Origin: Woronichinia naegeliana WA131
GTDB lineage: Bacteria; Cyanobacteriota; Cyanobacteriia; Cyanobacteriales; Microcystaceae
Length of the DNA: 64,000 nucleotides
Reading direction: 5' to 3'
NCBI GenBank assembly: GCA_025370055.1
Contig: CP073041.1
Span: forward strand, 3,968,001-4,032,000
This document shows, piece by piece, positions 53,909 through 62,829 of the stretch. Numbering within the stretch: the first letter of the stretch is position 1; the number at the start of each line of letters is the position of its first letter. A model generated the notes under the pieces. It did not search any database. It saw only the letters and a program-made list of their open reading frames with translations, and was not told the origin of the DNA. Both the position numbers and the translations under genes were made by a program.

Positions 53909-54082
53909 GATCTTAATCTATCCTTGTTAACAACGCTTAAGGGTGAACGGGTTGTAGGTCACGGGGAACGGTAAACCTACAAATCAGGGTTTGGCACAAA
54001 ACAAACCTATTTTCTTCTAGTTTAAACCACACTTGAGAAGAGGTGACGGGACTGGCCCAACATTCGTTCAGGATCTGCCTGT

Positions 54083-55213
54083 TTAATGATTGAGAAGTAA
54101 CTCAACTTTTTTCAGCCCTTCAACATTATTGTGCTGCCGATAGAGTTGTTGCGCTTTTTGTAAATAGGGTTGGGCTTCCTCTGTCCTCTCTTCTTTTTGG
54201 AGAGCTAACCCTAAACCATAGTAAAAATCCGCATTATTGGGTTCTCTGTTTACCAAGGCTTGAAAGGCGATCGCGGCCGCTCCATAGTCTTCTTGGCTGA
54301 GTAATACCCGTGCGATCGCGGCTTTAATCTCTAAGGACTGAGGCTGCTTTTGGCCAGCCTGCTGATAAAGCTGTAGTGCTTCTGACCATTGACTTTCTTT
54401 TTCGAGGACTTGCCCAGTTTTTAATTGGATACTGAGGTTATCTGGATCTTGTTGTCGGAGACTCTCAATTAAGGACTTAGCCGCCTCCAGATTATTTTGA
54501 TCAAGATAGGCTGTCACTAACTGAAGTTGTAATTCTAAACGTTGCGGGAAACGCTGTACCGCCTTTTGTAAATAGGAAAGGGTTGGTTCAGGCTGTCCCT
54601 GTTGAAGTAAGGCTGCCCCCATCATCACCGCCGCCTCTTCGTTATTAGGATCAAGGGCTGTAATCTGTTGATAAGCATCGAAAACCCGTTGATAATCTCC
54701 CTCTCGCAATAGCAGAATACCCATGCCAAGGTAATATTTGGGAGAATTGGGTTCTAATTCGATCGCCGCAGCATAGGCTGTAATGGCATTATTGTTATTC
54801 CCAAAACTCGCATAACTGACGGCCAGACCATCATAGAATTCTGGACTATTGGGATCGAGGGACAGAGCTTTTTGGTAAGCTTGTATGGCTTCGTCGTAGC
54901 GGCCTTGATGAACATACAGATACCCCATCCCACCAAAAATCTTGGCATTGTTTTGATCCAGGGTTGCCGCTTGCTGATAAACGGCGATCGCCCTGCTAAA
55001 ATCCCCCCTATCGACATATTTTTGCCCCTGAAGTAACAATTCCCGCAGTTGTTGACGGTTCGGTGCTGACGGTGGGGTTAGCGTTGTGGGGTTAGATGCA
55101 TTAATTAAATCCCTGGCCTGGGTCGTTGTGAAAGACAAAATTCCCCCACCTAGCAGGGCGCAAGTACAAATGCTTAACAACAAAAAGTAGGATCTTAGAA
55201 AACCAAAGACCAT
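54083..55213 (-). CDS. TPR-repeat protein, exported or membrane anchored
   Basis: The 376-residue protein has an N-terminal hydrophobic stretch (FLRSYFLLLSICTCALLGGGILSF, residues 5-28), a signal peptide or anchor. Eight to nine tetratricopeptide repeats follow from about residue 55 to 370 (for example GDFSRAIAVYQQAATLDQNN and GRYDEAIQAYQKALSLDPNS). TPRs are protein-interaction scaffolds. No enzymatic domain is present. It is probably periplasmic or thylakoid-lumenal. The specific role is unknown. Confidence 0.88.
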   Translation of the reverse strand: MVFGFLRSYFLLLSICTCALLGGGILSFTTTQARDLINASNPTTLTPPSAPNRQQLRELLLQGQKYVDRGDFSRAIAVYQQAATLDQNNAKIFGGMGYLYVHQGRYDEAIQAYQKALSLDPNSPEFYDGLAVSYASFGNNNNAITAYAAAIELEPNSPKYYLGMGILLLREGDYQRVFDAYQQITALDPNNEEAAVMMGAALLQQGQPEPTLSYLQKAVQRFPQRLELQLQLVTAYLDQNNLEAAKSLIESLRQQDPDNLSIQLKTGQVLEKESQWSEALQLYQQAGQKQPQSLEIKAAIARVLLSQEDYGAAAIAFQALVNREPNNADFYYGLGLALQKEERTEEAQPYLQKAQQLYRQHNNVEGLKKVELLLNH

Positions 55214-55402
55214 AAATCAATCTCAAGAGACTAAAGCTATTATTCTAGGATTTTTTAATCAATCTTAACAAAAGCTGACAATCCGAGAATTAGGAGCTTG
55301 TCTTCTGGCCCAACTGTGACATGGCTGTTACAAAAATTCAATTAAGATCATAAATCAGCCCAATAATATTGCAGAATATTAACAATATGCCAAACCAAAC
55401 TC

Positions 55403-55777
55403 ATGGATAAGACTCTCATCGCCGCTCCCAAGATTCTCTCCTATCGTCTGGTGGGGTTGTTGGTAGTTATCCTATTGGTCATTGCTGTCCTGATAGGTTG
55501 GTATTGGCCACAAAACCTTGACCCCTATATACAGGATGTTCTCTCTCGCCCAGGAACAGTCCGCCAAGGACAGGCTATTTTTGAAGCAAATTGCGGGGTT
55601 TGTCACGGATTAGATGGTCGAGGGAATATTGGCCCTAGTCTTCAAAGCGTTTCGCAGCATAAATCCCCATCAGGCTTAATTAATCAAGTGATTAGTGGGA
55701 AAACCCCTCCCATGCCGAAATTTCAGCCGAATTCCCAGGCAATGGCTGATCTCCTCAGTTATTTAGAAAGTCTCTAA
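55403..55777 (+). CDS. cytM: Cytochrome cM
   Basis: The 124-residue c-type cytochrome has an N-terminal membrane segment (YRLVGLLVVILLVIAVLIGWYW, residues 14-36), haem-binding CGVCH at residues 63-67 and an axial Met in GKTPPMPKF. The short single-haem layout with uncleaved anchor and DPY-x-x-x-VL before the haem domain matches CytM. That protein is conserved in cyanobacteria and modulates respiratory/photosynthetic electron flow under dark or stress conditions. It is monocistronic, upstream of gpmI. Confidence 0.85.
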   Translation: MDKTLIAAPKILSYRLVGLLVVILLVIAVLIGWYWPQNLDPYIQDVLSRPGTVRQGQAIFEANCGVCHGLDGRGNIGPSLQSVSQHKSPSGLINQVISGKTPPMPKFQPNSQAMADLLSYLESL

Positions 55778-55928
55778 AACATAACATCTATCGGGAATGA
55801 TTTTTGGGCTTTCTAAGTAATTTATCAGAGGAAAAATGATCTTAATATAGAAAAATTGAGAGGAAAATGGGAGGCGGTGGTATTATCAATGTTCATAACG
55901 CTGTAACTGTCGAAATGGGGCAATACAT

Positions 55929-57527
55929 ATGGCACAAGCATCTGTTTCTCCGTTGGTGCTAGTTATCTTAGATGGCTGGGGCTATCGTCAAGATTCACGG
56001 GCTAATGCGATCGCTTTGGCCAAAACTCCCATTATGGACAGCCTGTTGATGGCCTATCCCCACACCTTAATCAACACATCGGGAAAAGATGTTGGCTTAC
56101 CCAAGGGACAAATGGGCAATTCCGAAGTGGGCCATCTCAATATTGGAGCAGGTCGGGTTGTTCCCCAAGAATTAGTCAGAATTTCTGATGCTGTCGAAGA
56201 TGGAACGATTTTTGAAAATGAAGCCTTGGTCAATATTTGCAACAAAGTTCGTCAAGGTCAAGGCAAGTTACATTTAATTGGTCTTTGTTCTGATGGGGGA
56301 GTACATTCCCATATTGATCATTTATTAGGATTGTTGGATTTAGCTAAATTACAGGGCGTAAATAATGTCTGTGTTCATGCCATCACCGATGGGCGAGATA
56401 CGAATACAACGGAGGGAGTGGATGCCCTAGCCAAAATTCAGAGCCACATTGATCGCATTGGTTTGGGACGGATTGCCACCCTTTGTGGTCGCTACTTTGC
56501 GATGGATCGCGATCGCCGTTGGGATCGAGTGGAAAAGGCCTATCGTTTACTGACAGAGGATGGTGTTGGGGATGGCCGAACGGCTCAACAGGTTTTAAAA
56601 GACTTTTATGCCCAGGACATCACTGACGAATTTATTCCCCCTACTCGTCTAACCAACGGAGCTGTAACTTCAGGGGATGGCATTATCTTCTACAATTTTC
56701 GACCTGATCGAGCAAGGCAACTCTGCTATGCCTTTTTGATGCCCAGTTTTGACGGTTTTGAACGGGAACGAATTCAACCCCTCAGTTTTGTCACCCTTAC
56801 CCAATATGATCCTCGTTTACCGGTTCAGGTCGCCTTTGCTCCTCAAAATCTGGATAATATTCTGGGTGAAATTATCGCCAATCATGGTCTAAAACAATTT
56901 CGGACGGCTGAGACAGAAAAATATCCCCACGTTACCTACTTTTTCAATGGTGGTCGCGAAAATCCCTTTGTCGGAGAAATTCGGGAATTAATCCAAAGTC
57001 CGATGGTAGCAACCTATGATCAAGCACCGGCTATGTCGGCTGAAGCCGTTACAGATACTGTTTGTGCTGCTATTAACGAAGGCATTTACAGCTTGATTGT
57101 GGTTAATTATGCCAATCCCGATATGGTCGGTCATACTGGCAACCTAGAGGCCGCGATTCAGGCGATCGAAACGGTAGATAATACATTAGGGCATTTATTA
57201 CAATGTGCCAGTAATAAAGGAGGAACGGTTTTAATCACTGCCGATCATGGTAATGCCGAATATATGAGTGATGAAAAGGGAAATCCCTGGACAGCCCATA
57301 CCACCAATCCGGTTCCTCTGATTGTCATTGAAGGAGAAGGTCGAAAAATTCCTGGTCATGGCGGCCAGGTTCAATTACGGGATGGCGGCAAATTGGCAGA
57401 TCTTGCCCCAACCATTCTCGATATTTTACAATTGCCTAAGCCAGTGGAAATGACGGGCCAAACCCTGATCGAACCCTGTACAGTGGAAATAAAACCCAAT
57501 CGAACGCCTGTGCGGATTACTCGTTAA
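55929..57527 (+). CDS. gpmI: 2,3-bisphosphoglycerate-independent phosphoglycerate mutase
   Basis: The 532-residue Mn-dependent alkaline-phosphatase-superfamily enzyme interconverts 3- and 2-phosphoglycerate. VLVILDGWGYR gives the first metal Asp. The phosphorylated Ser is in GQMGNSEVGHLNIGAGR (near residue 63). Further blocks are TDGRDT, FNFRPDRARQL and ITADHGNAEYM, with a terminal metal His in TAHTTNPVPLI. Length matches cyanobacterial enzymes (about 532). secG follows 48 bp later on the same strand, as is common in cyanobacteria, so they may be co-transcribed. A C-terminal ~20 residues beyond the core are variable. Confidence 0.97.
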   Translation: MAQASVSPLVLVILDGWGYRQDSRANAIALAKTPIMDSLLMAYPHTLINTSGKDVGLPKGQMGNSEVGHLNIGAGRVVPQELVRISDAVEDGTIFENEALVNICNKVRQGQGKLHLIGLCSDGGVHSHIDHLLGLLDLAKLQGVNNVCVHAITDGRDTNTTEGVDALAKIQSHIDRIGLGRIATLCGRYFAMDRDRRWDRVEKAYRLLTEDGVGDGRTAQQVLKDFYAQDITDEFIPPTRLTNGAVTSGDGIIFYNFRPDRARQLCYAFLMPSFDGFERERIQPLSFVTLTQYDPRLPVQVAFAPQNLDNILGEIIANHGLKQFRTAETEKYPHVTYFFNGGRENPFVGEIRELIQSPMVATYDQAPAMSAEAVTDTVCAAINEGIYSLIVVNYANPDMVGHTGNLEAAIQAIETVDNTLGHLLQCASNKGGTVLITADHGNAEYMSDEKGNPWTAHTTNPVPLIVIEGEGRKIPGHGGQVQLRDGGKLADLAPTILDILQLPKPVEMTGQTLIEPCTVEIKPNRTPVRITR

Positions 57528-57575
57528 TGTTCGTTTTTCCAATCACCTTAAAGTTTTTGAGACTGAAAATTTACC

Positions 57576-57809
57576 ATGACCCTTGTCACCTTGATTCGTA
57601 TTATTTGGATTATTTCTGCTGCTTTGCTCGTTGTTTTGGTCTTACTCCATAGCCCCAAAGGGGATGGCTTGGGAGGAATTGGTGGTCAAGCTCAACTCTT
57701 TACCAGTGCCAAAAGTGCAGAGAAAACCCTCAATCAAATTACCTGGACATTGAGTAGTATTTTTATTGGACTGACTATTGTTCTGAGTGCAGGTTGGTTA
57801 GCCCGTTAA
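57576..57809 (+). CDS. secG: Preprotein translocase subunit SecG
   Basis: The 77-residue protein has two membrane helices: LIRIIWIISAALLVVLVLLHSP (residues 5-26) and IFIGLTIVLSAGWLA (61-76). The Gly-rich conserved link KGDGLGGIGGQAQLFTSAKSAEKTLNQITW, the SecG hallmark, joins them. It is the accessory subunit of SecYEG, assisting SecA-driven export. It lies between gpmI and a gene for an exported peptidase. Confidence 0.95.
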   Translation: MTLVTLIRIIWIISAALLVVLVLLHSPKGDGLGGIGGQAQLFTSAKSAEKTLNQITWTLSSIFIGLTIVLSAGWLAR

Positions 57810-57834
57810 TTTTAGGTTAGATAGCCTTGGCTCT

Positions 57835-58638
57835 ATGCAACGATGGTTAGGATTATTACTGTTAACGATTTTGGGAATTAAAATGATTGGCATCCTTGGA
57901 CTTCCAACCCATGCGATCCCTTTGCCTTCCCCATCTACCCTAACTTCCCCCTCTCCATCAAGCGAGACCAATCAAAGCCAGGTAAACCTTCCGCCCTTAA
58001 AAATTCATCCCTTGCCACCCAGTTTGGCCAAGTTTCGTTCGTCCCAAAGCGATGATTATTTTGAACAGATAACGGCTTCTCCCCTGGGTTATCTCATTTG
58101 GTCAACATTTCCGATCAAAGTCTATGTGGATCAATCTACCAATCCCCAGGATTCTGCTGCCAGCAATCAACGTTTTTTACAATGGACTCAAGCGGTTCGT
58201 CAGGCGATCGCTGATTGGGGTTTATATTTACCGATCCAGGAAGTATTAGACCCTAGCCAGGCAGATATTCGCATCGAACGACAAGAACCGCCGCTTAGTC
58301 GTCAGCTAGACCCAAAAACCGGACAACTGCAAATTCCCCGTGCACGTAACGCCCAAACCCGCTATGAATTCTATGACAGTGGTGACATTCCCTCCCGATT
58401 ACGGCAAAGAATGACGATTCAAATCAAACCGGGCCTCAGTCAGTCTGGGACTCTAGCCACAGCTCGCCACGAAATGGGCCATGCTTTAGGCCTGTGGGGG
58501 CATAGCACACAACCAGACGATACCCTCTATTTCTCTCAGACAAAAGAATCGCCCCCAATTTCAATTAGGGACGTTAACACGCTCAAAAAGGTGTATCAAC
58601 AGCCAACTCGCTTAGGTTGGCCTTTACCTCAATTTTAG
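57835..58638 (+). CDS. Matrixin-like zinc metallopeptidase, exported
   Basis: The 267-residue protein has an N-terminal signal-like segment (RWLGLLLLTILGIKMIGILG) and a Pro/Ser-rich linker (residues 25-60). A catalytic domain carries the zincin motif ARHEMGHALGLWGHS (near residue 212): HExxHxxGxxH with a following Met-turn-like region. This fits peptidase family M10-like matrixins. It overlaps the 3' end of the convergent PEP-CTERM gene by four bases. It is probably active in the periplasm or lumen; the substrate is unknown. It follows secG by 25 bp and could share its transcript. Confidence 0.85.
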   Translation: MQRWLGLLLLTILGIKMIGILGLPTHAIPLPSPSTLTSPSPSSETNQSQVNLPPLKIHPLPPSLAKFRSSQSDDYFEQITASPLGYLIWSTFPIKVYVDQSTNPQDSAASNQRFLQWTQAVRQAIADWGLYLPIQEVLDPSQADIRIERQEPPLSRQLDPKTGQLQIPRARNAQTRYEFYDSGDIPSRLRQRMTIQIKPGLSQSGTLATARHEMGHALGLWGHSTQPDDTLYFSQTKESPPISIRDVNTLKKVYQQPTRLGWPLPQF

Positions 58639-59246
58639 GTGAGATCAGAATCACTATTTTGAGACTGTTTTTTAGCATATTCCTTTTGGCCAAAGGCACC
58701 AAAGCCCAGAGCGGCTAAAGAACCGAGGATAGTGAAAGGTTCAGGCACAGGAATCTGTACGGCGCCATTAGGCAGTAAGGAACTCCCATTGGGCAGTTGA
58801 TAATCCCCCAAGACATATCCGGTAGGAACCGCATCAGCAGTGACAACAAAGGTTTGATACTTTACGTTACCGTTGATCTGACTCAAATTAGAGAGAGCGG
58901 TATAAGTAACTTCCCCAATGGAGAGATCCACATTTATTATCTCTTGAAAAACGATGGAAGTGGGGACAACGATTGTATCATTGGTAGAAGAACTCATAGT
59001 AGGACCAAAACCGGCTGATTTAAGTCCACTAAAACCACCAAAGACAATTCTGTTATCATTGCCGAGGGATTGGTCAAATCCTTGCGAATTGAAGCCGAAC
59101 TTCCAATCAATGGAACCAGCATTGGCACCGCTGCTAGGACTGGCACCCAAGAAGTCAAAACTGTAGGCTTGTGCATCCGTCGCCAAGGCAAAAAAACCTA
59201 GACTAGAGACTGCCAGTCCCAGAGAAACTGTTTTAAAATTGATCAT
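58635..59246 (-). CDS. PEP-CTERM sorting-domain protein
   Basis: The 203-residue exported protein has a signal peptide (MINFKTVSLGLAVSSLGFFALATDAQAYS) and a β-rich, Ser/Gly-rich body. A C-terminal PEP-CTERM signal (VPVPEPFTILGSLAALGFGAFGQKEYAKKQ) combines a PEP motif, a hydrophobic helix and a basic end. PEP-CTERM proteins are processed by exosortase and displayed or released at the surface, often with exopolysaccharide. A stem-loop (agtatt/aatact, 59294-59315) lies upstream. The function of the body domain is unknown. Confidence 0.87.
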   Translation of the reverse strand: MINFKTVSLGLAVSSLGFFALATDAQAYSFDFLGASPSSGANAGSIDWKFGFNSQGFDQSLGNDNRIVFGGFSGLKSAGFGPTMSSSTNDTIVVPTSIVFQEIINVDLSIGEVTYTALSNLSQINGNVKYQTFVVTADAVPTGYVLGDYQLPNGSSLLPNGAVQIPVPEPFTILGSLAALGFGAFGQKEYAKKQSQNSDSDLT

Positions 59247-59399
59247 TTAGAGAACTCCTCACGTTAAACTAGGAGGGAAAGGCGAACAAATGCAGAGTAT
59301 TGAGATAAGAATACTGGGCGTTCCCAATACAATATCCCTCATTATAGTAGATGTTATTGTTTTTGCAAGATCTTTAAAGCTTGATCTTTGACGATGGTC

Positions 59400-60470
59400 T
59401 CAAGAATGGTTTTCTTCTTCTCGAAGGATAATACCGCCACCGAGCAATAGGTCGCCATTGTATAGAACAGCCGCTTGACCAGGGGTAATGCCAAATTGAG
59501 GTTCATCAAAACTCAGTTTGAGGCGATCGCCTGACAGGGGAATCACATTAACAGCGACGGGAGCCGAACGATAGCGCACCTGAACTTGACAGCGTAGGGG
59601 AGTCGTCGGTTCAGGAATCGAAACCCAATTAAGACGACTAACATAACAATCTAAACTGCCTGCACTGGCGCGATCGCCAACCACGACACGATTCATAACC
59701 GGATCGAGTTCAATTACATAGAGCGGTTCTGGAGCCGCAATGCCGAGTCCCTTCCGTTGACCAATCGTATAATGCTGGATGCCTTGATGGTTGCCCAAAA
59801 CTTTTCCAGCGCGATCCACAATTTCCCCTGTTTTAGGCGTAATATACTTATCCAAAAAATCTCGCATTGACCCATGCGCTTCAATCAAACAGAGATCTTG
59901 ACTGTCCCGCTTTTCCGCCGTCGTTAAACCCAATTCGGTGGCAATTTGTCGTGTTTCCGTTTTGGTCTGGTTGCCTAGGGGAAATAGGGTGGCAGCCAAA
60001 ATAGATTGCTCTAAATCGTAGAGAAAATAGGACTGATCCTTTTGCCGATCTACGGCTCGCAGCAATTGATAACGTTGAGAAGCCTGATCATAGGTTAAAC
60101 GGGCATAATGGCCCGTGGCAATCTTGTCGATCCCCAATGTTTCCCTAGCATAGGACAACATCGGCCCAAATTTAACCGCTTTATTGCACTGAGAACAAGG
60201 TAAAGGCGTGATTCCTTCCCCGTAACCAGACACCAAATAGTCCACAATCTGAGTTTGAAAAAGATCACGGGTATCGACAATTTGATGGGGAATGCCCAAT
60301 TGTTCGCAAATTGAGGCCGCATCTACCATGCCTTCAGAACAACATTGTCCTTTGCCCTTCATTAACCAGAGGGTAACACCAACAACCTCATAACCTTGAC
60401 GATGAAGAACTGCCGCTGCAACGGAACTATCGACCCCACCGGAGAGGCCCACCACCACTTTTTTAACCAT
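59400..60470 (-). CDS. mnmA: tRNA-specific 2-thiouridylase MnmA
   Basis: The 356-residue enzyme thiolates U34 of tRNAs for Lys, Glu and Gln. The PP-loop is [17 protein letters not shown] (residues 6-22). The catalytic cysteine pair is in [12 protein letters not shown] (near 95) and [11 protein letters not shown] (near 195). [17 protein letters not shown] marks the central domain. Length fits the family. It is monocistronic, with an accessory, repeat-rich gap upstream. Confidence 0.96.
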   Translation of the reverse strand: MVKKVVVGLSGGVDSSVAAAVLHRQGYEVVGVTLWLMKGKGQCCSEGMVDAASICEQLGIPHQIVDTRDLFQTQIVDYLVSGYGEGITPLPCSQCNKAVKFGPMLSYARETLGIDKIATGHYARLTYDQASQRYQLLRAVDRQKDQSYFLYDLEQSILAATLFPLGNQTKTETRQIATELGLTTAEKRDSQDLCLIEAHGSMRDFLDKYITPKTGEIVDRAGKVLGNHQGIQHYTIGQRKGLGIAAPEPLYVIELDPVMNRVVVGDRASAGSLDCYVSRLNWVSIPEPTTPLRCQVQVRYRSAPVAVNVIPLSGDRLKLSFDEPQFGITPGQAAVLYNGDLLLGGGIILREEENHS

Positions 60471-61199
60471 GCTTACAATCTTGGACAGCTTTTACAACCA
60501 ATTCCTGTTTCTAGGCTAACATCCAGTTTACAATTCAGGTAAAACCTAAATCCTAAAAATGGGACTGCTTCCCAGGGGTTAAGGGTGTGAGGATCACTGT
60601 TCGAGTAGTCTAAAGATGAGCACTAAAATTTTTATATGCCTAGGGCGTGTCATCAATCAGCAATTCCAAATTCAGAATGTAGTCAAAGATACAAAATCCC
60701 TGAAGTGCTTACGGTCAAGGGGTTTAATGCCAATATTTAGAATCAATGTAATGCTCTATTTAGTGATTGATCAAGTTTGTTTGCAGGTTACTGACTCTCT
60801 AAGAGACCGAGATTCGAGGAGGGAATGCAAAAAAACTCAGAGATTAGGTTAATATCTCTTACATCCATAAAAACAAGATCGTGTCTGTATCCTATGTTAC
60901 CGTTTGAATTTGGAATTGCTGGTCATCAATCAGCAATTCCAAATTCAAATGGTATAAATAGAGACAGAAAAACTTTGACCTATAGGAAGTTATGAATAAA
61001 GAGAAAAGTGTCTACTGATTTTGCAGAGAGAAAGATGGAAGTAAACGACCTAAGTTTTGACGGAATCGTTCAGGGTAATCGCATCTTATTTGTTACAAAA
61101 AATACAGACAAAAAGAGAGAAATATAGTGTAAAAAAGAAGCAGTCATCTAAGAGAAGAAAAGGCTATTATTTAAAAAAAGTAAGTGAGTGAGGTCAAAG
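60471..61199. other. Repeat-bearing intergenic region before the ISAs1 gene
   Basis: Contains two copies of gtcatcaatcagcaattcc... (60649 and 60923); the second is part of a strong palindrome. I see no credible gene; a 78-codon frame at 60616 lacks any family feature. The left end of the ISAs1 element must lie here but was not located. Confidence 0.5.
60907..60948. repeat. Palindromic hairpin repeat
   Basis: GAATTTGGAATTGCTG and CAGCAATTCCAAATTC form a perfect 16-bp stem around a 9-base loop. The right arm plus loop recurs at 60649-60674. Confidence 0.8.
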
Positions 61200-62542
61200 A
61201 TGGCAAAAGGCTTCGGCGCAAGAGTTCTAACCCCACAACAAGAAAAAGAAGTCAAAATTATCAAAAGAAGCATACTGAAACATTTTCAGTGCCTAAAAGA
61301 ACCGAGAACAGGGAGAAGGCAAGACCATAACTTAACAGCAATTGTCACCATAGGAATATTGGCAGTATTGTCAGGGGCAGATGGCTTCGTAGCAATTGAA
61401 GCCTATGGCAAAGCCAAACGAGAATGGCTAGAAATGTTTCTAGAGTTACCAAAGGGAATTCCCTCTCACGATACCTTTGGAAGAGTATTTGGAATGTTGG
61501 AAACAGAAGAACTAGAAAAAAGTTTTCTGAGCTGGATAAGCAGTCTAACGGAGAAAATGGACATAGAGCTGATACAGATAGATGGAAAAACGAAAAGAGG
61601 TTCTTATGATAGGGAAAAAGGACTAAATGCGTTACACAGCATAAGTGCGTGGAGTAGTGAGCGGGGACTGATGTTAGCGCAAAAGAAAGTAGATAGTAAA
61701 TCTAATGAAATAAAAGCAGTCCCCTTGTTACTGAAGTTACTTAACATCAAGGGGGCAGTAGTAACCCTAGATGCAATGGGAACGCAGACAGAAATCGCAA
61801 AACAAATAAAGCAAGGTGAAGGTGACTATGTATTGGCTCTCAAAGGAAATCAGGGCAAACTTAATAAACAAGTTAGGGATTGGTTTAAACAAGCGGTCGC
61901 TCAGAACTGGCAAGGAATTGAATACAGTTATCATGAGAAGACAGAAAAAGGACATTACCGTTTAGAAACTCGTCAAGTCTGGACAGTGTCAATCAATCAG
62001 CTTTCCGCATTGCATCGCCAAAATCAGTGGGTCGGTTTATACCTCGCACGGTGATAATTTGCGTTTTTTAGTTCAGCCCCCCTAGCCCCCCAAGTTTTGG
62101 GGGAACCATTCTCTATTTATCGGTTTCAAAGTCCCCCAGCATTGGGGGATTCAGGGGGCGAAAATCTCAATCCATGACCGTGCCAAGTATAGCCACTGTT
62201 GTGATGGTTAAAAGTAAAACTCAATTCGGTCATAAAACAACAGAGACGTTTCGCTATTATATTAGCAGTCTTCCTACGGATGCCGAACGTCATAGCCATG
62301 TGATTCGTTCTCACTGGAGTATTGAAAATAGTCTGCATTGGGTTTTAGATGTCACTTTTAATGAGGATGCGAGTCGAGTGCGTCAAGGTAATGCGGCTGA
62401 TAATTTGGGCTTGCTCCGTCGTTTAAGTATTAATTTGCTTAAACATGAGCCATCTCAAAAAAGCTTGAAGATGAAGCGTTATTTGGCGGCGATGGACAAC
62501 AATTTTCTTCTACAGGTTTTAGCAGCTAGTTCACGGGAGTGA
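61200..62542 (+). pseudogene. ISAs1-family transposase split by a hairpin-rich insertion
   Basis: The first part (to about 62039) has the ISAs1 N-terminal DDE_Tnp_1-associated domain (CLKEPRTGRRQDHNLTAIVTIGILAVLSGADGFVAIE) and IQIDGKTKRGS (first Asp). VVTLDAMGTQTEIAKQI (second Asp) and DYVLALKGNQ follow. The second part (from 62183) has HVIRSHWSIENSLHWVLDVTFNEDASRVRQGNA with the catalytic Glu. They are separated by about 143 bp (62040-62182) that introduces a stop. Removal would rejoin QWVGL with PSIATVVMV. The start is taken at the second in-frame codon choice (ATG after GTG). Confidence 0.9.
62040..62182. mobile_element. Hairpin-rich MITE/REP-like insertion in the ISAs1 gene
   Basis: Ends share inverted CACGGT/ACCGTG sequences. 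The interior holds two G/C-block hairpins (ccccccaagttttggggg and cccccagcattggggg) typical of a cyanobacterial repeat family. Boundaries are approximate to a few bases. Confidence 0.7.
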
Positions 62543-62829
62543 TATTCATGAGTATATTTAGCTTCAAATAGGAGGATTGGCAAAATATTGACACCAACAA
62601 TTATGAATTAGCGAAATTACTTAATCTTTTAGAGTTTAAGTTGATTTTCTTCTCTTTTTAGTTTTTGATATAGTCTATTTTTAAGCTAGATTTCTTTTTT
62701 GATTCCACTCTACTAATATGCGATTACCCTGCTGCTACCACTTTTTGAAAATGCCTAAAATCTTTATCAGATGCGGATTTCAGCCCTTTTTGCGAGAAGT
62801 CCATTTCTTAGCCATTTAGAGTATATAAA
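62543..62829. other. Non-coding region with a MITE-like copy
   Basis: 62740-62825 is closely similar, inverted, to the interior of the element at 11736-11850, and ends where the next IS begins. No gene was seen. Confidence 0.6.

Noticed and set aside
60800-60850. Possible tRNA T-arm (gagattcgagg)
   Set aside because: No acceptor stem, D-arm or anticodon arm could be folded around it. No tRNA was found elsewhere either.
60616-60852. A 78-codon frame between mnmA and the ISAs1 gene
   Set aside because: No recognisable family, no ribosome binding site, and it overlaps a dispersed hairpin repeat.
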